Source: Terrimonas sp.
GTDB taxonomy: Bacteria > Bacteroidota > Bacteroidia > Chitinophagales > Chitinophagaceae
Length of the DNA stretch: 64,000 nt
Reading direction: 5' to 3'
NCBI RefSeq assembly: GCF_003075435.1
Contig: NZ_QCZJ01000001.1
Span: 434,001 to 498,000, forward strand
In this document: positions 44,302 through 53,067 of the stretch, one piece after another
How positions within the stretch are numbered: position 1 is the stretch's first letter
Layout: the number at the start of each line of letters is the position of its first letter
Made by a program: the position numbers and the translations under genes
The notes under the pieces: generated by a model
Databases searched by the model: none
Told to the model about the DNA's origin: nothing
Seen by the model: the letters and a program-made list of their open reading frames with translations, nothing else

Positions 44302-45204
44302 GTGATCAATAAAGCGGTACAGTTTGTATTTTTTGCCAACTATTTTGTGGGGTTGCTTGCTGTAATGCTTGCAATTGAAACATGTGTGCAATTACAATTA
44401 CCTTTAAGTTCACCAGCTTTTTATACTTTCCTTTTTTTTGCTACTGTATTGTATTATACCTGGGCATATATCCTGCCCCCGGCAGCCAGTGCCACCAACC
44501 CAAGAACAGCATGGTATAAAACACATGCACGCTATGTTGTCAGCACTCAAATCCTGTTTATTGTAATTATTGCTATTTCGCTCTGTGTTTTAGGTGTTGA
44601 AAATTTTAACCGGCTGCATTTTTTTAATATTTATGACTGGATCATCCTGGTAAGCATTCCTTTAACAGGCATATTATATTATGGATTATTACCAAGATCA
44701 ATTCTAAACAGGAACCTGCGTGATACAGGATGGATCAAACCATTTGTAATAGGTTATGTATGGGCAGGGTGGATATGTTTTTTGCCCGCTATGATGGCTA
44801 AAATGGAAGGAAGCGTTCAGCTAAACTCCACACTTATGCTTTGGCTGTTCATTAAAAACTGGATGTTTTGTACGGTAAACGCTATTATGTTCGATATTAA
44901 AGATTATGCCGATGATTCAAACAAACAATTAAAAACATTCGTGGTAAGATTTGGTCTCCGGAAAACCATATTTGTTATACTTATACCATTGCTTTCTATC
45001 GGGGTAATATCGTTTTTGATATTTGCAGTACAAAATCACTTCAGCTTGCCCAGGATCATATTCAATTTAATTCCTTTTGCATGCTTATTATATGTATCGC
45101 TTTCCCTGCAGCAAAGAAAATCCATATTATACTACCTCATTGTTATTGATGGGTTGCTCTTGATAAAAGCCGTGTGCGGTATTTGTGGAATTATATTTCA
45201 ATAA
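44302..45204 (+). CDS. UbiA-family prenyltransferase-like membrane protein
   Basis: A 300-residue, multi-helix membrane protein (GTG start) with about eight hydrophobic helices. The pattern FVFFANYFVGLLAVMLAIET at the N-terminus and FDIKDYADDSNKQLKTF (about 198) matches the second Asp-rich motif of UbiA enzymes. The first NDxxD motif is not clear, so the protein may be divergent or act on a different donor. It is 7 bases ahead of a methyltransferase gene, suggesting a joint role in making a prenylated, methylated lipid or pigment. It is not an EboC. Confidence 0.7.
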   Translation: MINKAVQFVFFANYFVGLLAVMLAIETCVQLQLPLSSPAFYTFLFFATVLYYTWAYILPPAASATNPRTAWYKTHARYVVSTQILFIVIIAISLCVLGVENFNRLHFFNIYDWIILVSIPLTGILYYGLLPRSILNRNLRDTGWIKPFVIGYVWAGWICFLPAMMAKMEGSVQLNSTLMLWLFIKNWMFCTVNAIMFDIKDYADDSNKQLKTFVVRFGLRKTIFVILIPLLSIGVISFLIFAVQNHFSLPRIIFNLIPFACLLYVSLSLQQRKSILYYLIVIDGLLLIKAVCGICGIIFQ

Positions 45205-45210
45205 TAGAAG

Positions 45211-45852
45211 ATGCCGGGAAAAAATAATTACGATAAAATTGCTTTTTGTTACGACCGGTTAAGCAGGTTGGTTTTTGGAAGCAGCATCAGGCAATCGCAA
45301 ATTTGTCTTTTGCCTTTTATTTCTCCGGGAAACAGGATACTGATTGTGGGTGGCGGTTCAGGATGGATACTGGAAGAAATTTCAAAGCTTTATACTTCGG
45401 GCTTACACATTGTGTATATAGAAGTGTCAGCAAAGATGCTGAAGCTAGCCAAAGAAAAAAATATAGCTGAAAACAAAGTTGAATTTTTGAATTGTTATAT
45501 AGAAGAATATCATACCGCTTCTGCTTTTGATATAATCATTACCGCATTTTTGTTTGACAACTTTACTAAAAAAACCGCAACTGAAAATTTTGATAAGCTC
45601 AATGCTTTGCTCAGCAATAAAGGCAAATGGTTATTTACTGATTTTTATATTACTCCGCGAAGTAGTTTTTACCAGCGGATGTTGCTGAATCTGATGTATT
45701 ATTTTTTTAAACGGGCAGGCAATGTAGAGGCCGATAAGCTTATTGATATCGACTTCTTCTTTCTTAAATATCACTACAAAGAAGTGCTTTGCAAATACTA
45801 TTATGACCGGTTTATTAAGGCGGCGTGTTGGGTAAAGGAGATGAATTGCTGA
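45211..45852 (+). CDS. Class I SAM-dependent methyltransferase
   Basis: A 213-residue methyltransferase. Motif I is ILIVGGGSGWILEEISK near residue 44, with the acidic residue at VYIEVS, motif II-like DIIITAFLFDNF and motif III-like GKWLFTDFY. The C-terminal part has several aromatic/hydrophobic stretches (LLNLMYYFFKR) that may attach it to the membrane. It directly follows the UbiA-like gene with a 6-base gap, so it probably methylates that enzyme's product. The substrate is unknown. Confidence 0.8.
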   Translation: MPGKNNYDKIAFCYDRLSRLVFGSSIRQSQICLLPFISPGNRILIVGGGSGWILEEISKLYTSGLHIVYIEVSAKMLKLAKEKNIAENKVEFLNCYIEEYHTASAFDIIITAFLFDNFTKKTATENFDKLNALLSNKGKWLFTDFYITPRSSFYQRMLLNLMYYFFKRAGNVEADKLIDIDFFFLKYHYKEVLCKYYYDRFIKAACWVKEMNC

Positions 45853-45999
45853 TTCATAGCATCCTATCTAACAGCATTAGCCAAATCTTCAATATATTTC
45901 CAGCTCTTCATTTTTTTGATCTGCATTTCTCTGTTATGATTGCGCACACTTTTAGCCACGAATCACACTCATTATCACGAATAATTCCTGTGTAACAAC

Positions 46000-46172
46000 C
46001 TGGTTATTTCACAGAGGAGCGCGAACGCTACACAAAGGGCCACAAAGCATAATAAAACGCTCTATGTAACTTTGTGCATGCTTTGTGGCTCTTTGTGTAG
46101 CAAATCCTGTTCCGCTACTGCGAACACCGGAATTCGTGGCAGGAAATATATCAAGGATTATTAAAAAACTAA
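46000..46172 (+). repeat. Palindromic dispersed repeat, copy B
   Basis: Starts with CTGGTTATTTCACAGAGG, then CTACACAAAG, GCCACAAAG, ATAATAAAAC, TGTAACTTTGTG, TGGCTCTTTGTGTA and AATTCGTGGCAGGAAATAT in the same order as copy A (19784-19957, reverse strand). The two copies differ by scattered substitutions and small indels. The internal halves are inverted repeats of each other. No reading frame or transposase is present. Confidence 0.8.
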
Positions 46173-46214
46173 TTTTAAACAGCTTCTAAGGCATAGTTTA
46201 TATATTAGCTGAAA

Positions 46215-46247
46215 TTAAAAAAGGTTACCAAATAATTTGATAACCTT
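46215..46247 (-). terminator. Terminator after tRNA-Ala
   Basis: On the reverse strand AAGGTTATCAAA pairs with TTTGGTAACCTT (12 bp, one G-T pair) around the loop TTA, followed by TTTTTAA. It lies 5 bases beyond the encoded CCA end of the tRNA. Confidence 0.9.
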
Positions 46248-46254
46248 ACCTTGG

Positions 46255-46328
<74 letters not shown>

Positions 46329-46369
46329 AAATCAGGAGTGCAAATATAGAGCCCTGACATACTTTCACC

Positions 46370-46400
46370 AAAAAGAAAAAACCAGGTTTTTACCTGGTTT
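46370..46400 (-). terminator. Terminator of the citrate synthase gene
   Basis: On the reverse strand, AAACCAGGT/ACCTGGTTT pairs over 9 bp with loop AAAA, followed by a T-rich run TTTCTTTTT. It begins 26 bases after the gltA stop. Confidence 0.9.
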
Positions 46401-46425
46401 AAAATATAATATCTGAAACAATTGA

Positions 46426-47751
46426 TTAATCTCCCCAGATTTCCCCTTTGTCTTCAAGCCATTCTTTAACAGATGCTGTGGTAACAGACTTCGGACGTTC
46501 AAGCGCAAGTCCCAGCGCCCTGTCCCAACATAAGCTGGCAAGCACACCTAAAGCACGGCTTACGCCAAACAACACCGTATAAAACTCATACTCCACCATT
46601 CCGTAATGCACCAGTAAAGCGCCACTATGTGCATCTACATTCGGCCAGGGGTTTTTTACTTTTCCTAACTCCTTAAGTATATCAGGCACTACCTCGTATA
46701 TTCTCCATACTGTATTTACAAGCGGATCATCTGCCATGTGCTTTTTACTGAACTCCATTTGTGCAGTAAACCGTGGGTCTGTTTTGCGCAGCACGGCATG
46801 CCCGTAGCCGGGAACCACTTTACCTTCTCCCAAAGTTTTCTTTACGTACTTTTTTATTTGCTCTTTGGTTGGCAGTTTTACAGCAAGCTCTTCCCGCATC
46901 TCAAAAATCCATTTGATCACTTCCTGGTTTGCCAAACCATGTAAAGGCCCTGCAAGCCCGTTCATACCCGCCGCCAAGCTTAAATAAGGATCACTGAGCG
47001 CTGAACCTACCAGGTGTGTAGTATGTGCTGATACATTTCCTCCTTCATGGTCTGCGTGTATTGTCATGTACAGGCGCATCAGCTCTTTAAAACTTTCATC
47101 TTCAAAGCCCAGCATATGGGCAAAATTTCCAGACCAATCCAGCAAGCCATCCGGCTGAATATGTTTTTCATCTTTATACTTACGACGATATATATAGGCG
47201 GCCACACGGGGTAACCGTGCTATCAGCGTCATGGCATCATCAAATGTCGCATCCCAATAGTCCTTTTTATTCATCCCTTCGGCATACTTTTTCGCAAAAA
47301 TGCTTTCATTTTGAAGTGCCATAATAGCTACTACAAATTGCGTCATGGGGTGAGATGACTTGGGCACCGCTTCAATAGCATCAAACACATAATTGGGTAC
47401 ATGAGAACGACGCTGCCAGGAATTGGTTACATCCAGCACATCCTGTTCTGTTGGTAACTCCCCTATCAGCATCAGGTAAAACAAACCTTCGGGCAAGGGT
47501 TCTGTTCCCCCAGGTGCTTTAGGCAATTTTTTCTGTAATTCAGGAATGGAATACCCCCTGAAACGTATCCCCTCTTTTGCATCCAGTAATGAAGTTTCTG
47601 TAACCAACCCTGTTATGCCCCTCATTCCCTGGTATATCTGGCTAAGCACCACCTCGCCTATTTTCTTATTTCCGTGTTTCTTTAAAATGTCTTTTATTTC
47701 CGCGGATTGCTCATCGGCTCTAGCTTTAAACCGTTCTTTTAATGTGGCCAT
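46426..47751 (-). CDS. gltA: Citrate synthase (eukaryotic-like form)
   Basis: A 441-residue citrate synthase condensing acetyl-CoA and oxaloacetate. Key segments: MTIHADHEGGNVSAHTTHLVG (His), NGLAGPLHGLANQEV (His), GYGHAVLRKTDPR (His, Arg, Asp context) and the final DRALGLALERPKS. The sequence is the type seen in mitochondria and many Bacteroidota, without the N-terminal allosteric NADH domain of E. coli GltA. It is a single gene with its own terminator. Confidence 0.95.
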   Translation of the reverse strand: MATLKERFKARADEQSAEIKDILKKHGNKKIGEVVLSQIYQGMRGITGLVTETSLLDAKEGIRFRGYSIPELQKKLPKAPGGTEPLPEGLFYLMLIGELPTEQDVLDVTNSWQRRSHVPNYVFDAIEAVPKSSHPMTQFVVAIMALQNESIFAKKYAEGMNKKDYWDATFDDAMTLIARLPRVAAYIYRRKYKDEKHIQPDGLLDWSGNFAHMLGFEDESFKELMRLYMTIHADHEGGNVSAHTTHLVGSALSDPYLSLAAGMNGLAGPLHGLANQEVIKWIFEMREELAVKLPTKEQIKKYVKKTLGEGKVVPGYGHAVLRKTDPRFTAQMEFSKKHMADDPLVNTVWRIYEVVPDILKELGKVKNPWPNVDAHSGALLVHYGMVEYEFYTVLFGVSRALGVLASLCWDRALGLALERPKSVTTASVKEWLEDKGEIWGD

Positions 47752-47893
47752 ATTGAAAAATTTACATTTTTATCCTTTTAATCCTCAAGGGTAGCTGATG
47801 GCGCTAAAGTTAGCCAAAAACATTGTTACAAGCCCTAAAAAAACAGGAAGTTTCAGGTTAATTTACATTAAAATGATATTTGCCAACAAAGGT

Positions 47894-48973
47894 TTACTTT
47901 GGAGCTTTGCGGTAAAGATAGTAGGTGAGTATACCAAAAAGTACATTGGGTATCCAGGCTGCAAGAATTGGCGGAAGATTTCCCTTTACACTGAAGATAG
48001 TTGAAAAGCGGTCTAAAAGAATGAACAGGGCGGCAATGGCAAAGCCGGCAGCAAGATGTATACCACTGCCTCCACGAATTTTTCTGGAAGCCAGTATAGC
48101 GCCTATAAGTGTAAGTATCAAAACAGTTACAGGCGTAGCATCTCTCCTGTATAATTCCACCTCAAGGTCGTTAATGCCTTCAGAGCCCCGTAATTTTTCC
48201 ATATTAACCATTTGATTAAGCTCACGTGTGCTCAACCTGGATTTTACATATTCATCGCGTCTCAGATCTACCGGTGCAAACTTTAAATCTATACGCCGCA
48301 CCGTATCTTGTTTAACATCTTCGTGAAGCCCGTTGATATGCCTTTCAATTACACCTGACAGTTTCCATTTCTTATCTTTTGGCTCCCACTCAATTTTATC
48401 AGCTCTTAAATTATATATTACCTGGTTGCCCTTAAGCCTGTCCATAAAAAAGCCATTGCCACTCTTTGCAGTAGTATCATAATACCGTATGCCGCAATAC
48501 GAATTGGAATCTATCCGCATGTAAATATTATTATTGGCAGATGACATGCCCGGGGCTTTTACATATTTAAGCTCAAATGCAGTTCGTATTTCATTGGCGC
48601 GGGGAACCAGCTTCCTGTTGCCTATCCAGAGCAATAATGATAAAAGAATGCCCCCGATTATATACGGTTTAAGCAAACGGTTAAAGCTGGTGCCACTGGC
48701 AAGTATGGCAATAATTTCTGAACGGTTTGCCAGTTTTGATGTAAAAAAAATAACTGCTATAAAAGTAAAAAGCGGGAATAAAAAGGAAACAATAAAGGGA
48801 ACAAAACCGACATAATAATTTTTCAGCACGAACCCTGCAGAAAGATTTGACCTGGCAAAATCATCCGTTTTTTCGCTGATATCAACCACTACAGAAATAA
48901 CCGTAAACAGCAGTATGCAGAAAACAAATGTTAAAATGAAATCCTTAAATATATACCAGTCTATTTTTTTCAT
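47894..48973 (-). CDS. LptF/LptG-family permease (YjgP/YjgQ)
   Basis: A 359-residue inner-membrane protein with three N-terminal helices (about 10-32, 55-80, 98-115), a periplasmic beta-jellyroll region (about 120-250) and three C-terminal helices (about 265-355). It matches LptF/LptG, which with LptB extracts lipopolysaccharide from the inner membrane. SEIIAILASGTSFNRLLKPY is the conserved coupling-helix region. Bacteroidota often have a single such gene near tgt, as here. Which of LptF or LptG it is cannot be told. Confidence 0.85.
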   Translation of the reverse strand: MKKIDWYIFKDFILTFVFCILLFTVISVVVDISEKTDDFARSNLSAGFVLKNYYVGFVPFIVSFLFPLFTFIAVIFFTSKLANRSEIIAILASGTSFNRLLKPYIIGGILLSLLLWIGNRKLVPRANEIRTAFELKYVKAPGMSSANNNIYMRIDSNSYCGIRYYDTTAKSGNGFFMDRLKGNQVIYNLRADKIEWEPKDKKWKLSGVIERHINGLHEDVKQDTVRRIDLKFAPVDLRRDEYVKSRLSTRELNQMVNMEKLRGSEGINDLEVELYRRDATPVTVLILTLIGAILASRKIRGGSGIHLAAGFAIAALFILLDRFSTIFSVKGNLPPILAAWIPNVLFGILTYYLYRKAPK

Positions 48974-49044
48974 GCCTGATATTAAGCGCCATTGGCGACA
49001 AAAGTAACTTAAAACTCTAACAAGAACTTTCGTAACTTTCTGAA

Positions 49045-49857
49045 ATGAAAAATATTCACAATAGTTTCAGACTCTTAACCCTAATATTTCTCCTGCCTGT
49101 AACCACAGCACCTGTTTTTATTAAAGCACAGGATAATAACCACGACCTGTATGAACGGCAATTTTTTATTGAGGGAGATGACACTCTTTTTTGCCGCATA
49201 CTTTCTCCTTTGCATTTTTCTCCTGAAAAGAAATATCCCTTAATTGTAGTATTACACGGCTCCGGGGAACGGGGAAACGATAATGATGCGCAACTAAAAT
49301 GGGGAAGCGATCTTTTTCTTGATTCTGCCAACCGGGAAAAATTTCCGGCTATCGTGGTATTTCCGCAATGCCCGGCAGATTCATCATGGAGTGTAAGAGT
49401 ACGACCTAAAAATCCTGATTCCGCCGGTATCAGGTTCCCGATGGATGTTGCTCCTACAAAACCATTGCGCATGGTAATGAACTTTATTGATACGCTTGCA
49501 AAAGGCGGCACCGTTGATCCTAAACGAATTTATATTGGCGGCTTATCAATGGGAGGCTTTGGCACTTTCGAAATATTATGGCGTAAACCTCATTTATTTG
49601 CCGCGGCATTTCCTATATGCGGGGGCGGTAACCCTGCCGGCGCAAAAATATACGGAAGAAATTTTCCGATATGGGTATTTCATGGAACTGATGACGATGC
49701 AGTACCGGTTAATAATTCACGCATTATGGTTGAGGCTTTGAAAGCGGCTAAAGCAAAAGTAAAATACACGGAATACCCCGGCGTAAAACATGATAGCTGG
49801 AAGAATGCTTTTGCAGAACCGGAGTTTTTGCCATGGCTGTTTGGGCAGAAGAGATAA
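49045..49857 (+). CDS. Secreted alpha/beta-hydrolase (esterase/peptidase-like)
   Basis: A 270-residue exported protein (signal ending FIKAQ) with an alpha/beta-hydrolase core: VVLHGSGERGNDN (oxyanion region), IYIGGLSMGGFG (nucleophile elbow, Ser in GLSMGG), WVFHGTDDDAVPV (Asp) and PGVKHDSW (His). The family includes phospholipase/carboxylesterase and polyhydroxybutyrate depolymerase-like esterases. The exported location suggests action on extracellular esters or peptides. Substrate unknown. Confidence 0.8.
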   Translation: MKNIHNSFRLLTLIFLLPVTTAPVFIKAQDNNHDLYERQFFIEGDDTLFCRILSPLHFSPEKKYPLIVVLHGSGERGNDNDAQLKWGSDLFLDSANREKFPAIVVFPQCPADSSWSVRVRPKNPDSAGIRFPMDVAPTKPLRMVMNFIDTLAKGGTVDPKRIYIGGLSMGGFGTFEILWRKPHLFAAAFPICGGGNPAGAKIYGRNFPIWVFHGTDDDAVPVNNSRIMVEALKAAKAKVKYTEYPGVKHDSWKNAFAEPEFLPWLFGQKR

Positions 49858-49948
49858 TGTGGGAATGTGGAGATTTGAAAATTTGAAAATATGGAAGTGT
49901 GAGAATGGGGAAGTGTGGAAATGGGGAATGTGAGAATGGGGGAATGGT
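49858..49948. repeat. Low-complexity TTTGAAAAT/GTGGGAATG repeat
   Basis: Imperfect tandem units of about 9-14 bases (ATTTGAAAAT, GTGAGAATGGGGA, GTGGAAATGGGGA) fill the gap between the hydrolase and the next gene. Similar tracts occur at 62292-62336 and, in AT-rich form, at 50698-50730 and 31214-31240. Such tracts are frequent between Bacteroidota genes. Confidence 0.6.
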
Positions 49949-49969
49949 ATTAGTTATAAAACAGCTTAG

Positions 49970-50170
49970 ATGATAAATGCGGTAATGGAATTTTTGTTTG
50001 AGTTTTTTATCCGGTTCTTTTTTGTTTTTCCTGGTGCATTTATTTGTTGGATGTTTAAAAGTTTTAAGGGTTCGTATAAAAAGGTGCTGGAGAATTCAGA
50101 TTGGGAAATAAATGCATTGACTGGGATAGCTGTAACAGGCGGAATTATACTTTTAATTGTAAATGTTTGA
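49970..50170 (+). CDS. Small two-helix membrane protein
   Basis: A 66-residue protein with two hydrophobic helices (VMEFLFEFFIRFFFVFPGAFICWMF split as about 5-28 and 47-64 ITGGIILLIVNV). No known motif. The Phe-rich first helix is typical of small Bacteroidota membrane proteins of unknown role. It may be real because codon use is ordinary, the reading frame is closed by a natural stop and no better frame overlaps. Confidence 0.5.
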   Translation: MINAVMEFLFEFFIRFFFVFPGAFICWMFKSFKGSYKKVLENSDWEINALTGIAVTGGIILLIVNV

Positions 50171-50193
50171 TATTTTATTGCTTTAGATATAAG

Positions 50194-50688
50194 CTAATCT
50201 CTTTTCCTGGGCAGCTTAATTGTTCCTGCTGCTAAATTTATGACAAGGATTACTTGTGCAGCTAAAAATACCAGAAATATCAGCGCTATAATTTTAGTAT
50301 AGCTCGAAAATGCTTTAAATGAATTCCATTCACTATAATCATAATACCTTTTGGGGGTTGGATCTATGGGATAATTATTATCAATAAGCGATGAGAAAGC
50401 AAAAATCAGCAACATAATTATTGTAAGTAACGTATGAAGCCAAGTAAGTTTTAGTGAGTAAATAATTTTTTTACAAAAGAAATAGATTGCCCAGATAAAA
50501 AAGGGTATCACCGCTAATAATCCCAGGAAATGAGAAAAAGCTATTACAAAATAGGTATCGTGCAGGTGAAAATCAAGGGTATTTCTTTTATCAGAAAACA
50601 AAGAAAACAACGCAAATAATAATCCCGTAATTAAAAGTAAGTTATACGGCTGTTGTTTTATCCGCAGTATATTATTCAATGATGACAT
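50194..50688 (-). CDS. Membrane protein with a cytochrome-oxidase-like HDTYFVIA motif
   Basis: Started at ATG 50688 (the frame opens at a TTG three codons earlier), this is a ~164-residue protein with four membrane helices. Helix two follows TLDFHLHDTYFVIAFSHF, which resembles the DTYFVVAHFHYV motif of haem-copper oxidase subunit I, where the His residues bind copper and haem. Only part of that motif and none of the other subunit-I helices are present. I do not recognise a family with confidence. It converges with the preceding gene (24-base gap). Confidence 0.5.
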   Translation of the reverse strand: MSSLNNILRIKQQPYNLLLITGLLFALFSLFSDKRNTLDFHLHDTYFVIAFSHFLGLLAVIPFFIWAIYFFCKKIIYSLKLTWLHTLLTIIMLLIFAFSSLIDNNYPIDPTPKRYYDYSEWNSFKAFSSYTKIIALIFLVFLAAQVILVINLAAGTIKLPRKRD

Positions 50689-50731
50689 TTTGAACAAACA
50701 ATTTCAAATCTCAAATTTCAAATCAAAAATT

Positions 50732-51871
50732 CTACAGCCTTTGCTTAAACCTCACTACACTCTCCTTCATCCAACTGGTAAAATCACCTGCTTCAATATG
50801 CTTACGAGCTTCGGTAACCACATGCAGGTAAAATGCAAGGTTTTGAATACTGGCAATCGTTAATCCCAATATCTCCTTCGACTTCATTAGATGCCTGAGA
50901 TAGGCTTTACTATAATAATTACTGGTTTCGCAGGCTATGCCATCATCTATCGGCGAATAATCTTTCTCCCACTTTTTATTATCAATATTAATTACGCCGT
51001 TCGATGTAAACAGCATAGCATTTCTTCCATTCCGGGTAGGCATCACACAGTCAAACATATCAATACCCAGCGCTATACATTCCAGTATATTCCAGGGCGT
51101 GCCAACACCCATCAGGTAGCGCGGCTTTTGCACTGGGAGATTATCGCAACACAGCCCGCACAAGTCATACATCATTTCTTCAGGCTCACCTACGCTCAAC
51201 CCGCCAATAGCATTGCCAGTAGCATTTTTACTGCTGATATATTCACACGACATTTTCCTGAGATCGTGGTATGTTCCGCCTTGTACTATAGGAAAAAGAT
51301 TTTGGGTATGTTCGTATTTTGAGGAAGTTATTTCAATACGGTTAAAGCTCCTGTCGAGCCAGCGGTGGGTTAAATGCATGGATCTTTCAGCATATTTATA
51401 ATCACTTGGATAAGGGGGGCATTCATCAAATGCCATAATAATGTCTGCCCCAATGCTTCTTTGTATATCCATCACCGTTTCCGGGCTGAACAGGTGCCGG
51501 CTTCCGTCAATATGGCTTTGAAACACAACCCCTTCTTCCTGTATTTTCCGTGTGCCCGACAAAGAAAAAACCTGGTAGCCGCCACTATCCGTAAGGATCG
51601 GCCTGTTCCAGTTCATAAATTGGTGCAATCCACCGGCGCTTTCCAGTATGCCCGTACCGGGGCGCAGGTACAGGTGATAGGTATTCCCCAGGATTATCTT
51701 TGCGTTCACTTCATCCTTCAACTGCTGCTGGGTAACTGCCTTTACGCTGCCTGCCGTGCCCACAGGCATAAATATCGGCGTAGGTATACTGCCATGGTCT
51801 GTAGTAATAATACCTGCTCTTGCTTTCGACTGACTATCTGTGGTTTTTAGCTCAAACTGAAGTGCCGCCAT
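50732..51871 (-). CDS. tgt: tRNA-guanine transglycosylase (Tgt), zinc site missing
   Basis: A 379-residue enzyme that swaps guanine-34 for a queuine precursor in tRNA. Landmarks: VTQQQLKDEVNAKIILGNTY, TDSGGYQVFSLSG (catalytic Asp), GGLSVGEPEEMMYDL, FDCVMPTRNGRNAM (second catalytic Asp). Zn is normally bound by CxCxxC and a distal His (E. coli Cys302, Cys304, Cys307, His333). Here the matching stretch is DDGIACETSNYYSKAYLRHL with only one Cys, and the His of TIHNL is Gln (SIQNL). So the Zn ligands are largely lost. The rest is intact. Confidence 0.92.
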   Translation of the reverse strand: MAALQFELKTTDSQSKARAGIITTDHGSIPTPIFMPVGTAGSVKAVTQQQLKDEVNAKIILGNTYHLYLRPGTGILESAGGLHQFMNWNRPILTDSGGYQVFSLSGTRKIQEEGVVFQSHIDGSRHLFSPETVMDIQRSIGADIIMAFDECPPYPSDYKYAERSMHLTHRWLDRSFNRIEITSSKYEHTQNLFPIVQGGTYHDLRKMSCEYISSKNATGNAIGGLSVGEPEEMMYDLCGLCCDNLPVQKPRYLMGVGTPWNILECIALGIDMFDCVMPTRNGRNAMLFTSNGVINIDNKKWEKDYSPIDDGIACETSNYYSKAYLRHLMKSKEILGLTIASIQNLAFYLHVVTEARKHIEAGDFTSWMKESVVRFKQRL

Positions 51872-51942
51872 TTTTTCAACAATTTTTCACATTACAATTA
51901 AATCCATATTATCAAATCCTTGTATTTCTTACCTTCGCCGCC

Positions 51943-53067
51943 ATGATTGAAAATTTGGACTGGCGTGTAATTATCTTCGGAGCTTTCTGTCTTTTTGCCC
52001 TTATCCAGATCATTTATTACCTGTATTTTTTCAGAAGGGTTGCTTTTTACAACCTTGGTCCTGAGGGATTATATCACCAGCAACCTGTTTCAGTAATAAT
52101 ATGCGCCCGCGATGAAGCCGCAAATTTAGCTAAAAATCTTCCCGGTGTATTAGTGCAGGAATATTCAGATAAACAGGAGCTTGTTTTGGTGAATGACAAT
52201 TCTGTAGATGAAACAAAATACCTGGTTGAAGCCCTGCAAAAAGATTTTCCGCAGCTTACTACCCTTGAGTTAAAGCAGGAAGCAAAATTTATTACCGGCA
52301 AAAAATTCCCTTTATCAATGGGCATAAAATCGGCTAAGTATGATACGGTACTGCTGACCGACGCTGACTGCATTCCTGTTTCAGAATTCTGGATGCAAAA
52401 GATGATGTCCCGTTTTCAGCATGGCGCCGAAATTGTACTCGGTTACGGCGCTTATCATAAAAGAAAGGGGTTACTCAATAAAATCATCCGGTTCGAGACT
52501 TTTCATAGCGGGCTGCAATATTTCTCTTACGCGCTGGCCGGTATTCCATATATGGGCACGGGCAGAAACCTTGCTTATAAAAAAGCTGTATTTCTTAGAA
52601 ATAAAGGATTTTCAGCACATAATCATTTACCCGGTGGAGATGATGACCTTTTTATTAATGCAGCCGCAACGGCAACCAATACGGAAGTTGTAATTGATAA
52701 GGATGCATTTACGCTTTCTGAGCCTAAAACTACCTGGAGCGAATGGATGAAGCAGAAAAAAAGGCATTTTACCACTTCTAAATATTATAAAGGTAAACAT
52801 AAGTTTCTGCTGGGATTATATGCGTTCTCGCATTTCATGTTCTACCCGTTATGCATAGCTGCAGCCATTTTCTATAGTTGGCCATTGGCCTTAGGTGTTT
52901 TTGCACTACGTTTAATCGTACAGGGTATAATCCTGTATAAAGCCATGGAAAAACTGAATGAAGCTGATCTTTGGAAATGGTTTTGGGCATTTGATATTTT
53001 AATGTTTGTGTATTACTTCATCTTCACCCCCGCATTATGGAAGAAACCGCAGGCAAACTGGAAATAA
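51943..53067 (+). CDS. Family 2 glycosyltransferase, membrane-anchored
   Basis: The frame is open from 51820, but it overlaps the opposite tgt start and the first Met at 51943 (MIENLDWRVIIFGAFCLFAL) is preferred, giving ~374 residues. One N-terminal membrane helix is followed by a GT-A domain: VSVIICARDEAANLAKNLPG, VLVNDNSVDET, ILLTDADCIP-like TVLLTDADC (DxD), PGGDDDLFIN and a QxxRW-like QKKRHFTTSKYY. Two or three C-terminal helices follow. It likely builds a surface polysaccharide or glycolipid. The gene overlaps rsmG by 31 bases. Confidence 0.85.
   Translation: MIENLDWRVIIFGAFCLFALIQIIYYLYFFRRVAFYNLGPEGLYHQQPVSVIICARDEAANLAKNLPGVLVQEYSDKQELVLVNDNSVDETKYLVEALQKDFPQLTTLELKQEAKFITGKKFPLSMGIKSAKYDTVLLTDADCIPVSEFWMQKMMSRFQHGAEIVLGYGAYHKRKGLLNKIIRFETFHSGLQYFSYALAGIPYMGTGRNLAYKKAVFLRNKGFSAHNHLPGGDDDLFINAAATATNTEVVIDKDAFTLSEPKTTWSEWMKQKKRHFTTSKYYKGKHKFLLGLYAFSHFMFYPLCIAAAIFYSWPLALGVFALRLIVQGIILYKAMEKLNEADLWKWFWAFDILMFVYYFIFTPALWKKPQANWK

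Noticed and set aside
44302-45204. Second EboC candidate
   Set aside because: UbiA-like but lacks the clear first Asp motif and is not near other ebo genes.
49858-49948. Possible CRISPR-like array
   Set aside because: Units are 9-14 bases, imperfect and without unique spacers; low-complexity repeat, and there are no cas genes.
51820-51942. Upstream extension of the GT2 glycosyltransferase frame
   Set aside because: Would start at a TTG inside the opposite tgt gene; the Met at 51943 begins right before the membrane helix.
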